Assembly (NCBI RefSeq): GCF_007197735.1
Contig: NZ_CP041637.1
Coordinates: 2,823,001 to 2,887,000, forward strand
Source: Formosa sediminum
GTDB lineage: Bacteria; Bacteroidota; Bacteroidia; Flavobacteriales; Flavobacteriaceae
DNA: 64,000 nt
Direction: 5' to 3'
Shown here: positions 17,998 through 26,700 of the stretch, piece by piece
Layout of the letters: every line of letters starts with the position of its first letter
How positions within the stretch are numbered: the stretch's first letter is position 1
The notes under the pieces: model-generated
What the model was told of the DNA's origin: nothing
Seen by the model: only the letters and a program-made list of their open reading frames with translations
Database searches by the model: none
Translations under genes and position numbers: made by a program

Positions 17998-18984
17998 ATG
18001 TATATAAGTCAAGCTTATAAAGGATTAACAGATTGGTGGCGCTATATAGTAGGTGTACTGATTGCTTTAGTAGGAGTAATGATTTTTTCTACGCCCCATC
18101 TTATAGCAATTAGTTTAAAAACATTACAAGGAGATGTTGATGTAGCTCAATTAAAAGACACAAATTTTGTATTACAATTATTCGACCCTAATTTGAATTT
18201 AATTTTTATAATGCTTCCATTTTTAGGCGGATTGTTATGTTTGTTTTTAGCTGTTAAATTAGTTCATAAATTATCTCTATTAAACCTTACAACAACACGC
18301 GAGCGTATAGACTGGAAACGGGTGTTTTTTTCCTTTATACTTTGGGGTGTTGTGTCGTCTATATTTGTTGTTGTAGACTACTTTATGTATCCAGAGCATT
18401 ATGTTTATAATTTTCAACTTAATAAATTTCTAATTCTTGTAGTTATAGCAATCATTCTTGTTCCTATTCAAACAAGTTTTGAAGAGTATATGTTTAGAGG
18501 CTATTTAATGCAGGGAATAGGAGTCATTTCAAAAACTAACCTTTTACCGTTATTAATTACCTCTATAATTTTTGGTGGATTGCACATCTCTAATCCTGAA
18601 GTTGAAAAATTAGGGTATATTATAATGATATATTATATAGGAACAGGGTTGTTTTTAGGGATATTAACTTTAATGGATGAAGGGATGGAGTTGTCTCTAG
18701 GATTTCATGCAGCAAATAATTTATTCACGGCATTATTAGTAACATCAGATTGGAGTGCGTTACAGACTTATTCCATATTAAAAGATATATCTGAACCAGA
18801 TAAAGCCAATTTTATAGAAATTTTTCTACCTGTGTTTGTCATTTTTCCAATTTTACTTTTTATCTTTTCAAAAAAATACAATTGGACAGATTGGAAGCAT
18901 AAACTTACAGGACGAATAGTTAATCCTGTAACAACACATGCTTTAGAAGCAGATTTAAATGAAGACATACAAAACAATAACTAA
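17998..18984 (+). CDS. CPBP-family intramembrane metalloprotease
   Basis: 328-aa polytopic membrane protein of the CAAX protease / bacteriocin-processing (Abi) family. The three motifs are complete: EEYMFRGYLMQG (EExxxR, about residue 162), FGGLHIS (FxxxH, about residue 192) and FHAANN (HxxxN, about residue 235). Its tight position between menC and menE suggests co-expression, but no known role in menaquinone synthesis. Prenyl-protein processing is only the family's eukaryotic activity and should not be assumed. Confidence 0.92.
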   Translation: MYISQAYKGLTDWWRYIVGVLIALVGVMIFSTPHLIAISLKTLQGDVDVAQLKDTNFVLQLFDPNLNLIFIMLPFLGGLLCLFLAVKLVHKLSLLNLTTTRERIDWKRVFFSFILWGVVSSIFVVVDYFMYPEHYVYNFQLNKFLILVVIAIILVPIQTSFEEYMFRGYLMQGIGVISKTNLLPLLITSIIFGGLHISNPEVEKLGYIIMIYYIGTGLFLGILTLMDEGMELSLGFHAANNLFTALLVTSDWSALQTYSILKDISEPDKANFIEIFLPVFVIFPILLFIFSKKYNWTDWKHKLTGRIVNPVTTHALEADLNEDIQNNN

Positions 18985-18995
18985 AATATTTTACC

Positions 18996-20072
18996 ATGAT
19001 AGCAGAAGTACAGAGTAATATACCAACTTACGATAAAATTCATTTAAAATTTAAATTAAACGGTCGTTATTACGATTCAGAATCTTTAAGTGAAGTTGCA
19101 TATTGCTTTATAAAGGAAGGAGAACCTCACCAAAAAACATTAGGTGATTTTTTACAAGCTTGGTTAGATAATAACGATTATGTAGAAGTACAAACTTCGG
19201 GGTCTATTGGTGCTCCAAAAAAAATTAAAATTAAAAAACAAGCCATGGTAAATTCGGCTATCGCTACAGGTAATGCATTTAATTTGCGTCCAGGAGATAG
19301 TTTATTACATTGTTTGCCTTTTAATTTTATTTCAGGTAGAATGATGTTGGTTCGAGCAATGATTTTAGGTTTAGAATTAGATGTTGTACCACCACGTATT
19401 ACTCCTGTTTTTGATGAAACGAAAACATATGACTTCTCTGCCATGATCCCGCCACAGGCTGAAAATTTATTACCTAAATTACATCATTTTAAAGCTTTAA
19501 TTATTGGTGGAGCAGCTGCATCTCATAAGTTATTACAAGATATTCAAGGTATAGATACCCAATGTTATTCTACTTACGGAATGACAGAGACGGTAAGTCA
19601 TATTGCGTTTAGACCTTTAAATGGACCTCATAAAACAGATTTTTATAAGGCAATGCCTAATGTAAAAGTTTCTACTAATGATAAAGGCTGTTTAGTGCTT
19701 GAAGCAGATTATTTATTTGATGGTAAACTTGAAACTAATGATGTTGCAGTAATGCATTCTGAAAATGAATTTAAATTAATTGGAAGAATAGATAATGTAA
19801 TTAATTCTGGTGGTTTAAAGTTGTTTGCAGAACAAATAGAAAAACATTTAACTGGAGGTATTTCACAACGATTCTTTGTAGCAGGCTTACCCGATGATAA
19901 GCTTGGTGAGCGTTTAGTTTTAGTTGTTGAAGGCGAGGAGAGACCTATTGATTCTGAAGTTTTTAAAGATTTAAAAAAGAATGAAATTCCTAAAGAAATT
20001 ATTTTTATTAAGAAATTTATAGAAACACCTAACAGAAAAATACAACGTAAGAAGACGTTGGAGTTGATATAG
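18996..20072 (+). CDS. menE: o-Succinylbenzoate-CoA ligase (short form)
   Basis: AMP-forming acyl-CoA synthetase activating OSB. The phosphate loop is VQTSGSIGAPKKIKIKK (about residues 65-81), the adenine region STYGMTETVSHIAF (about residues 193-206), the hinge Asp in IGRIDNVINSGGLK and the catalytic Lys in the end motif NRKIQRKK. At 358 aa it is about 90 residues shorter than the usual ~450 aa MenE; the missing part is the N-terminal subdomain. This short form seems usual in this bacterial group. Position in the men cluster fixes the assignment. Ends at a strong terminator. Confidence 0.93.
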   Translation: MIAEVQSNIPTYDKIHLKFKLNGRYYDSESLSEVAYCFIKEGEPHQKTLGDFLQAWLDNNDYVEVQTSGSIGAPKKIKIKKQAMVNSAIATGNAFNLRPGDSLLHCLPFNFISGRMMLVRAMILGLELDVVPPRITPVFDETKTYDFSAMIPPQAENLLPKLHHFKALIIGGAAASHKLLQDIQGIDTQCYSTYGMTETVSHIAFRPLNGPHKTDFYKAMPNVKVSTNDKGCLVLEADYLFDGKLETNDVAVMHSENEFKLIGRIDNVINSGGLKLFAEQIEKHLTGGISQRFFVAGLPDDKLGERLVLVVEGEERPIDSEVFKDLKKNEIPKEIIFIKKFIETPNRKIQRKKTLELI

Positions 20073-20094
20073 TATATTCAAAATAATATAATAT

Positions 20095-20129
20095 AAAAAA
20101 GCCACTAATAATAGATTAGTGGCTTTTTT
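20095..20129. terminator. Bidirectional intrinsic terminator
   Basis: Stem GCCACTAAT / ATTAGTGGC with a 5-nt loop, flanked by six A and six T. It ends the menC-menE unit and serves the broken OmpA-family gene on the other strand. Confidence 0.88.
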
Positions 20130-20152
20130 ATACTTAACGCAGAACTGCTTTT

Positions 20153-20860
20153 TTAAATTTTCACAAAAGCAACACGTCTATTATTAGCTTTTTCTTCTGG
20201 CGTACTGTTTGCATTTAAAGGTTGAGATTCTCCTTTACCAACAACATGTAACCTATCGACTTCTATGCCTTGCTTAATAATTGTGGTTTTAACAGCATTT
20301 GCTCTATCTGTAGACAAGGTTAAGTTATTAGCTTCAGAACCATCACTGTCTGTATGTCCTATAATTTCAAATTTCCAATCAGGGTTTTCTTGTAAAATAG
20401 TTACCATTTGATTAATAATTCCTTGGGAATTTCCTTTTATTGTAGATTTGCCACTATCAAAAATAATTCCATTAGTTACGTACTCTCCGTTGGCAACAAT
20501 TCTATTGTACATTTCGCCACCACCATGTGCAATTCTAATATTTTTTACAGCCAAATAAGGGTGTTTACTGTCGTTTTTAGAGTAAAACATTAAGCCAATA
20601 CCTAACATATTAGGCGCTACATCAAATTTAGGGATGTTAGATATGCGCTTAGAGTCGTAATACATTTTAAATTTACCTTTGTAATAGGAAATAGCAATGT
20701 GGTGCCAAGCATTTTGCATTCCAACAGAAATACTTTCCATTTTAAAATTACTGTTAGCAGCCCAACCTTCAATTCTAGCAGCTTTTTTTATTTCAATTTC
20801 TGTATCGCTGGTTCTATAATCGTCGCTAAAATGTAAGTCATGTCTCATATACCAGATTTT
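20153..20860 (-). pseudogene. OmpA-family protein, C-terminal fragment of a broken gene
   Basis: This frame continues in phase from the fragment upstream after a single TAA codon at 20861-20863; an internal ATG at 20848 gives a 231-aa open stretch. It contains a jelly-roll/LamG-like segment (WHHIAISYYKGKFKMYYDSKR) and a complete OmpA peptidoglycan-binding domain (FDSGKSTIKGNS..., IIGHTDSDGSEANNLTLSTDRA, VVGKGESQPL, KANNRRVAFVKI). Without a signal peptide the fragment alone could not reach the periplasm. Together with the upstream fragment it makes one gene spanning 20153-21395 with two lesions. Confidence 0.82.
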
Positions 20861-21395
20861 TTATTCTTCTAAATTAGGTATCAATATGTCATACTCTATA
20901 GTAAATTCATCGCCTAAATAATCTTTAGAATTAAATAGAGGTTTAATAATATTACTTGTTTCTGCAACCAATATTATAGCTTTCTCTCCGTTAATTTTTA
21001 CCACTTCAGCACCTCCTTTAACTAGGTCCCATCGAGACGGGAATTCTCCAATTTGTTCTGTACTTAAATCATCGTAAAAAATTACATTTTCACCTGGAAC
21101 AAAACGAAAGTTTCGCCAAATTTCTGGACTGTCTAAGCTTGTAATGTCATCATTATCTGTATGAACCGTGGTTTCAATTTCGGTATCGCTTTTTTCAATA
21201 TTTTCAATGTCTTCTTCATCTTCTATTTCAGAAGGTGCGTCTCCATTAATTGTTTTATCTATTTCTTTTTCTGCACTTTTTACAATGGCATCTTCAGCTT
21301 TTTCTTTAAGTTTTTTCCAAAGTTGTGCATGACTATCTACAGAAAAGGCCATTATAGTTACTATTGCTAGTAATACATTTGTAGTTTTTTTTCAT
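20861..21395 (-). pseudogene. OmpA-family protein, N-terminal fragment with frameshifted signal peptide
   Basis: The open frame from 21352 begins in the middle of a signal peptide (MAFSVDSHAQ). Reading further upstream in the same frame gives TTNVLLAIVTI, and an ATG at 21395 followed by eight A (21385-21392) would supply MKK if the run had seven A. So a one-base excess in the A-run has split the signal peptide MKKTTNVLLAIVTIM... from the body. The body has a Lys/Glu-rich start, an acidic linker (EIEDEEDIENIEKSD) and a conserved FVPGENVIFYDDLSTEQIGEFPSRW segment seen in OmpA-type proteins of this group. It stops at an in-frame TAA just before the C-terminal fragment. Confidence 0.8.
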
Positions 21396-21441
21396 AAAAA
21401 AATATAAGTGTTGTTGTTTTAATTAAAGAGTAAATTATAGC

Positions 21442-23070
21442 TTAAACTTGCAAAATACCTAAGTTAAATGGCTTTTCAATAGGTGCGTGGTTAGCAGCTT
21501 CAATTCCCATAGAAACCCACGTACGAGTATCTAAAGGGTCTATAATACCATCTGTCCAGAGTCTAGATGCCGCATAATATGGAGAGACTTGGTTATCGTA
21601 TCTTGATTTTATTTGATCAAATAATTCAGCTTCTTTTTCTGGTGTAATGGTTTCTCCTTTAGCTTTTAAAGATGCTGTTTCTATTTGTAGTAAGACTTTA
21701 GCAGCCGAGTTTCCACTCATAACAGCAAGTTCTGCACTTGGCCAAGATACAATTAATCTGGGATCGTAAGCTTTACCACACATGGCGTAATTTCCCGCTC
21801 CATAGCTATTACCTATAATAATGGTGAATTTAGGAACTACAGAGTTACTTACTGCATTAACCATTTTAGCACCATCTTTAATGATACCACCATGCTCAGA
21901 TTTAGAACCTACCATAAATCCAGTTACATCTTGTAAAAAAACTAATGGTATTTTTTTCTGATTGCAATTGGCAATAAAACGCGTAGCTTTATCTGCACTG
22001 TCGTTGTAAATAACTCCACCAAATTGCATTTCTCCTTGCTTTGTTTTAACGAGTTGTCTTTGGTTTGCTACAATTCCAACAGCCCAACCATCTATTCTAG
22101 CATAAGCGGTAATAATGGTTTTACCGTAACCTTCTTTATATTCTTCAAATTCAGAATTGTCTACCAAACGCGAAATAATGGCTTTCATATCGTATTGATC
22201 TGCTCTGCTTTTAGGAAGAATGCCATAAATATCTTTAGGATTATCTTTGGGTTTAAAGGCTTTTGTTCTGTTAAAACCAGCTTTATCGTAATCCCCAATT
22301 TTATCAATAATAAATTTAATTTTATCTAAAGCGTCTTTATCATCTTTCGCTTTATAATCGGTAACACCACTAATTTCACAATGCGTGGTAGCACCACCCA
22401 ACGTTTCATTATCAATAGATTCTCCTATTGCTGCTTTTACCAAATAACTTCCTGCAAGAAAAATACTAGCAGTTTTATCTACTATTAAAGCTTCATCACT
22501 CATAATTGGCAAATAAGCACCACCAGCAACGCAACTTCCCATAACGGCAGAAATTTGAGTAATTCCCATACTACTCATAATAGCGTTATTTCTAAATATA
22601 CGACCAAAGTGTTCTTTATCAGGAAAAATTTCGTCTTGTAAGGGTAAATAAACACCAGCACTATCTACTAAATAGATAATTGGTAATTTATTTTCGATTG
22701 CAATTTCTTGAGCACGCAAGTTCTTTTTTCCCGTAATTGGAAACCATGCACCGGCTTTAACTGTGGCATCATTTGCCACAACTATACATTGTTTGCCTTT
22801 AATGTATCCTATTTTTACAACAACTCCAGCAGAAGGACACCCACCATGTTCAGGGTACATATCTTCTCCTGCAAAATTCCCGATTTCTATACTTTTAGAT
22901 TTAGGATCTAATAAGTAATCTATACGTTCTCTAGCAGTAAGCTTGCCTTTGCTATGTAATTTTTCAATACGTTTTAAGCCTCCACCTAGGCTAACTTTTG
23001 CAAAACGTCTTTTTAATTCTGATACTAAAAGTTTATTGTGATCTTCGTTTTTATTGAAGTTGATATCCAT
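21442..23070 (-). CDS. Acyl-CoA carboxylase carboxyltransferase (beta) subunit, methylcrotonyl-CoA carboxylase-like
   Basis: 542-aa carboxyltransferase transferring CO2 from biotin to an acyl-CoA. Start ATG at 23070 (MDINFNKNEDH). Seen: [16 protein letters not shown], the first crotonase-like half with SAGVYLPLQDEIFPDKEHFGR and VMGSCVAGGAYLP, and the second half with LQDVTGFMVGS, GNSYGAGNYAMCG and the WPSAELAVMSG segment. The VFPD-type segment and length match methylcrotonyl-CoA carboxylase beta better than the propionyl type encoded at 52373-53914. No biotin carboxylase is adjacent, so it must pair with an alpha subunit encoded elsewhere. Confidence 0.9.
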   Translation of the reverse strand: MDINFNKNEDHNKLLVSELKRRFAKVSLGGGLKRIEKLHSKGKLTARERIDYLLDPKSKSIEIGNFAGEDMYPEHGGCPSAGVVVKIGYIKGKQCIVVANDATVKAGAWFPITGKKNLRAQEIAIENKLPIIYLVDSAGVYLPLQDEIFPDKEHFGRIFRNNAIMSSMGITQISAVMGSCVAGGAYLPIMSDEALIVDKTASIFLAGSYLVKAAIGESIDNETLGGATTHCEISGVTDYKAKDDKDALDKIKFIIDKIGDYDKAGFNRTKAFKPKDNPKDIYGILPKSRADQYDMKAIISRLVDNSEFEEYKEGYGKTIITAYARIDGWAVGIVANQRQLVKTKQGEMQFGGVIYNDSADKATRFIANCNQKKIPLVFLQDVTGFMVGSKSEHGGIIKDGAKMVNAVSNSVVPKFTIIIGNSYGAGNYAMCGKAYDPRLIVSWPSAELAVMSGNSAAKVLLQIETASLKAKGETITPEKEAELFDQIKSRYDNQVSPYYAASRLWTDGIIDPLDTRTWVSMGIEAANHAPIEKPFNLGILQV

Positions 23071-23152
23071 GTAAAAAATCAATTTGCAGCTAAAATACGA
23101 AAGTTTAAAAATATCTGATACATTTTAATTAATGTCATTTACAATACAAGGA

Positions 23153-23174
23153 AATATATTCCTAGGAATATATT
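23153..23174. promoter_or_regulatory. Perfect 22-bp palindrome, candidate MarR operator
   Basis: Arms AATATATTCC and GGAATATATT around a central TA, identical on both strands. It lies in the divergent gap between the carboxyltransferase gene and the DoxX-MarR-pirin operon and ends 12 bp before a TATATTTG -7 box, so a bound protein would cover the -33 region. The operon encodes its own MarR-type repressor, making autoregulation likely. Confidence 0.6.
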
Positions 23175-23186
23175 ATTTTTTTATTG

Positions 23187-23194
23187 TATATTTG
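23187..23194 (+). promoter_or_regulatory. Candidate -7 box (TATATTTG) of the DoxX-MarR-pirin operon
   Basis: Exact TAnnTTTG match 22 bp before the ATG of the DoxX-like gene and just downstream of the palindrome. Confidence 0.5.
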
Positions 23195-23216
23195 TTTTAA
23201 TAAAACCTTTAATTAT

Positions 23217-23570
23217 ATGAAAAAGAATAAAATTATCTATTATGTAGCAACGGGCCTTTTAACAGTTATATTATTGTTTTCGGTAAGTATGTATTTTTTT
23301 AAACATGATGAAGTCGCTAACATGTTTACCAATTTCGGATATCCAGCATATCTAATATATCCCTATGCACTGGCAAAATTATTAGGGTTGTTTGCAATAT
23401 GGAATCCTAATTTTAAAGTGATTAAAGAATGGGCTTACTCCGGATTTTTCTTTGCTTTTGTTTTGGCTTTTTTTGCTCATATTATGATTAATGATGGCGG
23501 ACATTTACCAGCATTATTAGCTTTAATTTTATTAATTGTATCTTATATCTTTAACAAGAAAATAAATTAA
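23217..23570 (+). CDS. DoxX-like small membrane protein
   Basis: 117-aa protein with four predicted membrane helices (KIIYYVATGLLTVILLFSVSM; YPAYLIYPYALAKLLGLFAI; WAYSGFFFAFVLAFFAHIMI; LPALLALILLIVSYIF) and the GYPAYL motif common in DoxX-like proteins. The ATG at 23217 follows the -7 box and removes an unlikely 11-residue leader. DoxX-family proteins occur with redox and thiol- or quinone-stress genes; the molecular role is unknown. First gene of the four-gene operon. Confidence 0.85.
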   Translation: MKKNKIIYYVATGLLTVILLFSVSMYFFKHDEVANMFTNFGYPAYLIYPYALAKLLGLFAIWNPNFKVIKEWAYSGFFFAFVLAFFAHIMINDGGHLPALLALILLIVSYIFNKKIN

Positions 23571-23574
23571 TAAC

Positions 23575-24111
23575 ATGAAACATATTATTGCATTTGCAGG
23601 GAGTAATAGTAAGCAGTCTATAAATAAACAATTGGTAACTTATACAAGCAGTTTAGTTGAAAATTTGGATACCACAATATTAGATTTAAATGATTTTGAA
23701 GTTCCTATTTTTAGTGTAGATTTAGAGCAAGAAACTGGGTTTCCAGAACACGCTAAGCGCTTAATGAATATTATTAAAGAAGCAGATGGTCTTATAATTT
23801 CCTTAGCAGAACATAATGGTGCGTATACAGCGGTATTTAAAAATCTTTTTGATTGGATATCTAGAGTAGAACCCAAAACATTTCAAAATAAGCCTATGCT
23901 TTTAATGGCAACTTCGCCAGGAGCGAGAGGAGGACTTACTGTTTTAGAAATGGCGAAAGCACGTTTTCCTAGACATGATTCTAATATCGTAGCGACCTAT
24001 TCATTACCGTCGTTTTTCGATAATTTTTCTGAAGGTAAAATAACTCATTCCGATTTAAATGCTCAATTATTAAAGGCGGTAAAACTGTTTCAAGAGGCTT
24101 TAAATCACTAA
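23575..24111 (+). CDS. NADPH-dependent FMN reductase-like flavoprotein
   Basis: 178-aa flavodoxin-like oxidoreductase. The FMN-phosphate loop is AFAGSNSKQSINKQL (about residues 7-20), followed by SLAEHNGAYTAVFKNLFDWISR, the family's flavin-contacting segment, and MLLMATSPGARGG. Such enzymes reduce quinones, azo compounds, chromate or free FMN. It starts 4 bp after the DoxX-like gene. With the MarR regulator and pirin next to it, a quinone or electrophile detoxification role is plausible. Confidence 0.9.
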   Translation: MKHIIAFAGSNSKQSINKQLVTYTSSLVENLDTTILDLNDFEVPIFSVDLEQETGFPEHAKRLMNIIKEADGLIISLAEHNGAYTAVFKNLFDWISRVEPKTFQNKPMLLMATSPGARGGLTVLEMAKARFPRHDSNIVATYSLPSFFDNFSEGKITHSDLNAQLLKAVKLFQEALNH

Positions 24112-24122
24112 AAAAAACATAC

Positions 24123-24560
24123 ATGGGAGATTTTTCAAAAGATATAAATTCTACTTTTCCAAATAATAAAGTAAAAGCCATGCTGAATATTATTTATACA
24201 GCAAATTGGATCAATAGCTATCAGAATACTTTTTTTAAACCGTTTAAAATTTCATCTCAACAATATAATATTTTACGAATATTAAAAGGAGCAGGTAAAC
24301 CTTTAAAGGTGCAAACTATTAAAGAACGTATGGTGGAACGGTCTCCAAATGTTACACGTTTAATGGATAAGTTGTTTGCTAAAAATTTAATATCACGTAT
24401 TCCATGTCCAACCGACAGACGAGTAGTGTATATAGAAATTACCACGCAAGGTTTAGACTTATTAGATGAAATAGCAAAAACGAAGATGGGAGATATATTT
24501 AAGAATTTAACGGAAGAAGAGGCTGCTCAACTAAGTGATTTGTTAGATAAATTACGTTAA
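24123..24560 (+). CDS. MarR-family transcriptional regulator
   Basis: 145-aa winged-helix repressor. The helix-turn-helix and wing are readable: QQYNILRILKGAGKPLKVQTIKERM, SPNVTRLMDKLFAKNLISR (recognition helix) and CPTDRRVVYIEIT (wing with the conserved DRR). No conserved Cys in a redox-sensing position is obvious apart from CPTD. It lies 11 bp after the reductase and probably binds the palindrome at 23153-23174. Confidence 0.93.
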   Translation: MGDFSKDINSTFPNNKVKAMLNIIYTANWINSYQNTFFKPFKISSQQYNILRILKGAGKPLKVQTIKERMVERSPNVTRLMDKLFAKNLISRIPCPTDRRVVYIEITTQGLDLLDEIAKTKMGDIFKNLTEEEAAQLSDLLDKLR

Positions 24561-24593
24561 TGTAACCATACACAAAATTTTAATATAGTTAAT

Positions 24594-25316
24594 ATGAAAA
24601 CAATTTTACATACATCAGAGAGTAGAGGATTTGCAAACCACGGATGGTTACAAGCAAATCATTCGTTTAGTTTTGCTAATTGGCATAATAAAGACCGTAT
24701 GAATTTTGGAGCATTACGTGTATTAAATGACGATATAATAGCGCCTAAAATGGGATTTGGCACGCATCCGCATAAAAATATGGAAATAATTACCATTCCT
24801 TTAAGCGGTGAACTAAAGCACAGAGACTCATTAGAAAACGAATGGAAATCGGTGCTTCCAGATGAAGTCCAAGTTATGAGTGCAGGACGCGGAGTAGAAC
24901 ATTCAGAAATTAATGGTTCTCAGGAAACGCATTTAAACTTATTTCAGATTTGGATTATACCTAATAAAGACAATGTAGAACCACGATACGATCAAGACAC
25001 TTTTAATACTGCAGCACGAAAAAATCAATTACAATATTTAGTGTCGTCTATAGATTATGAAAAGGAAGGAACATTAAAAATTCATCAAGATGCTTTAATT
25101 TCGAGGTTGGATTTAGATGAAAATAACACTTTTCAATACTACTTAAAAAGTAAAAACCACGGTGTTTATATTATGGTAATAAATGGCGAACTTAAACTAG
25201 AAGCCTATACATTACAAACACGAGATGCTATAGGTATTTCTGAAACTTCTGTTGTAAATATGCTTGCTTTGGCAAAAACAAGTCTATTATTTATAGAAGT
25301 CCCAATGAAGATATAG
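24594..25316 (+). CDS. Pirin-family protein (bicupin, possible quercetinase)
   Basis: 240-aa double cupin. The N-terminal cupin has the metal-binding pattern GTHPHKNMEIITIPLSG (two His, one Glu) and VMSAGRGVEHSEIN. A characteristic NLFQIWIIPN segment follows. Bacterial pirins of this size (YhhW/YhaK-like) can have quercetin 2,3-dioxygenase activity; physiological substrates are not settled. Last gene of the DoxX/reductase/MarR operon, 33 bp after the regulator. Confidence 0.92.
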   Translation: MKTILHTSESRGFANHGWLQANHSFSFANWHNKDRMNFGALRVLNDDIIAPKMGFGTHPHKNMEIITIPLSGELKHRDSLENEWKSVLPDEVQVMSAGRGVEHSEINGSQETHLNLFQIWIIPNKDNVEPRYDQDTFNTAARKNQLQYLVSSIDYEKEGTLKIHQDALISRLDLDENNTFQYYLKSKNHGVYIMVINGELKLEAYTLQTRDAIGISETSVVNMLALAKTSLLFIEVPMKI

Positions 25317-25317
25317 T

Positions 25318-25340
25318 GCTTTTAGCTTTAAAAGCTGGGT
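25318..25340 (+). terminator. Weak hairpin after the pirin gene
   Basis: Seven-base stem GCTTTTA / TAAAAGC with a 4-nt loop, followed by GGGTTTT rather than a clean T-run. Possible terminator of the operon. Confidence 0.3.
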
Positions 25341-25439
25341 TTTATGTGGTTATATAACTCCTTTATCTATACGTTAATCTAATTATCGAATATTTAAAAC
25401 GTTTTAAAGTTTTAATTTTTCAGCAATAAATGCTTTATC

Positions 25440-25447
25440 TAAATTTG
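25440..25447 (+). promoter_or_regulatory. Candidate -7 box (TAAATTTG) of the OmpA-family gene
   Basis: Exact TAnnTTTG match 21 bp before the ATG at 25469. Confidence 0.45.
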
Positions 25448-25468
25448 ATTAATTAACAAAACCCGGTA

Positions 25469-26674
25469 ATGAAATTATTTAGAGAAACTTTACTTGTATT
25501 ATTTATTGCAATTAGTTTTGCAAGTTACTCACAAAATGCAGAGTTAACAGAACTTACGGATACTACAGAGCTTAATGAATTAAAAGAAGAATTAGATTCT
25601 ACTAACGTTAGTTTTTGGATGGTTGGTATAGGATTTAATGCTGTAGACGATTCAGGAAATGTATTTAAAGGCGTTTTTGATACTGAAGAAGGATGGAACA
25701 CCGTGCCTTACCCTTCAAGATTAAGTATTGGTAAATATTTTAAAAGCGGTTTAGGTATTGAAGGAATTTTTACTTACAATAAGTATAAAGAAGGTAAAAT
25801 AGTGGATAATTTTCCTCTTGAAAAAGATGTAGATTATTTTGCAATAGACTCTAGATTAAGTTATGATTTAAACAAACTTATTGGAGAAACGGGTTGGTTT
25901 GATCCTTATGCAGGAGTTGGTCTTGGATATACTAATGCTAATAATAACGGTAGAGGAACCTACAATGCTATTTTAGGTTTTAGAATTTGGTTTAGTGAAA
26001 AGTTTGGAATGGATGTTAATTCTACGGGGAAATGGGGAATGAATCAAAATTTTAGGAACCACAAACAACATGCTATAGGTGTAGTATATAGATTTGATGT
26101 AGATAAGAAATTAAATAAAAAAGATCAAGAAAAAATAGATGGATTAGAAGCTTCGTTGTTAGCAGAACAAACACGAGTTCAAGATTCTATTGCAGATGCA
26201 AATAAAGCAAATGCCGAAGCAGTATTATTAGCTAAACAACAAGCTGAAGCAGCTGAAAAAGAAAGATTAGCTTTAATAGAAAAAGAAAAAGCTGAGAAGA
26301 AAAATAAAATTCAGGGTGAAATAGACAATTTAGATTCTATTTATTTTGCTTTTGATTCTTCTAATTTAACAACAACTTCTAAAACCGTCCTTAATAATTT
26401 ATTATCTATTTTAAATACATATCCAGAATTAACCTTAGAAATTACTTCGCATACAGATTCTAGAGGTTCTGCAGCATATAATCAAGTCCTTTCTGAAAAA
26501 CGATTAAAAAGTACTTTAGATTATTTATTAAATAATGGTATAGAAAAAAATAGAATAGAAGGTAAAGCCTTTGGTGAATCTAGATTGATAAATAGGTGTG
26601 ATGAAAATACAAAATGTACGGAAGACATGCATAAAGAAAATAGACGATCTGAAATACATGTAATAGAATTTTAA
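25469..26674 (+). CDS. OmpA-family outer membrane protein with coiled-coil linker
   Basis: 401-aa protein. Signal peptide MKLFRETLLVLFIAISFASYSQ; an eight-strand-type barrel region (about residues 45-215, with SIGKYFKSGLGIEGIF, DPYAGVGLGYTNANNNGRG, GVVYRFDVDKK); an Ala/Glu/Lys-rich coiled coil (about 220-285); and an OmpA C-terminal domain (SIYFAFDSSNLTTTSK, LEITSHTDSRGSAAYNQVLSEKR, GKAFGESRLINRC, HKENRRSEIHV) that binds peptidoglycan. Two Cys in the last loop (RCDENTKC) may form a disulfide. Monocistronic, with its own -7 box and terminator. A structural link between outer membrane and cell wall is the likely role. Confidence 0.93.
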   Translation: MKLFRETLLVLFIAISFASYSQNAELTELTDTTELNELKEELDSTNVSFWMVGIGFNAVDDSGNVFKGVFDTEEGWNTVPYPSRLSIGKYFKSGLGIEGIFTYNKYKEGKIVDNFPLEKDVDYFAIDSRLSYDLNKLIGETGWFDPYAGVGLGYTNANNNGRGTYNAILGFRIWFSEKFGMDVNSTGKWGMNQNFRNHKQHAIGVVYRFDVDKKLNKKDQEKIDGLEASLLAEQTRVQDSIADANKANAEAVLLAKQQAEAAEKERLALIEKEKAEKKNKIQGEIDNLDSIYFAFDSSNLTTTSKTVLNNLLSILNTYPELTLEITSHTDSRGSAAYNQVLSEKRLKSTLDYLLNNGIEKNRIEGKAFGESRLINRCDENTKCTEDMHKENRRSEIHVIEF

Positions 26675-26700
26675 TTAATTAATATAACTGTTGACCCAAA

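Noticed and set aside
21161-21370. Phe-rich open frame opposite the broken OmpA-family gene.
   Set aside because: Low-complexity sequence produced by reading the reverse of a Lys/Glu-rich coding region.
22024-22911. Plus-strand open frames opposite the acyl-CoA carboxyltransferase gene.
   Set aside because: Shadows of the conserved carboxyltransferase; composition is not protein-like.
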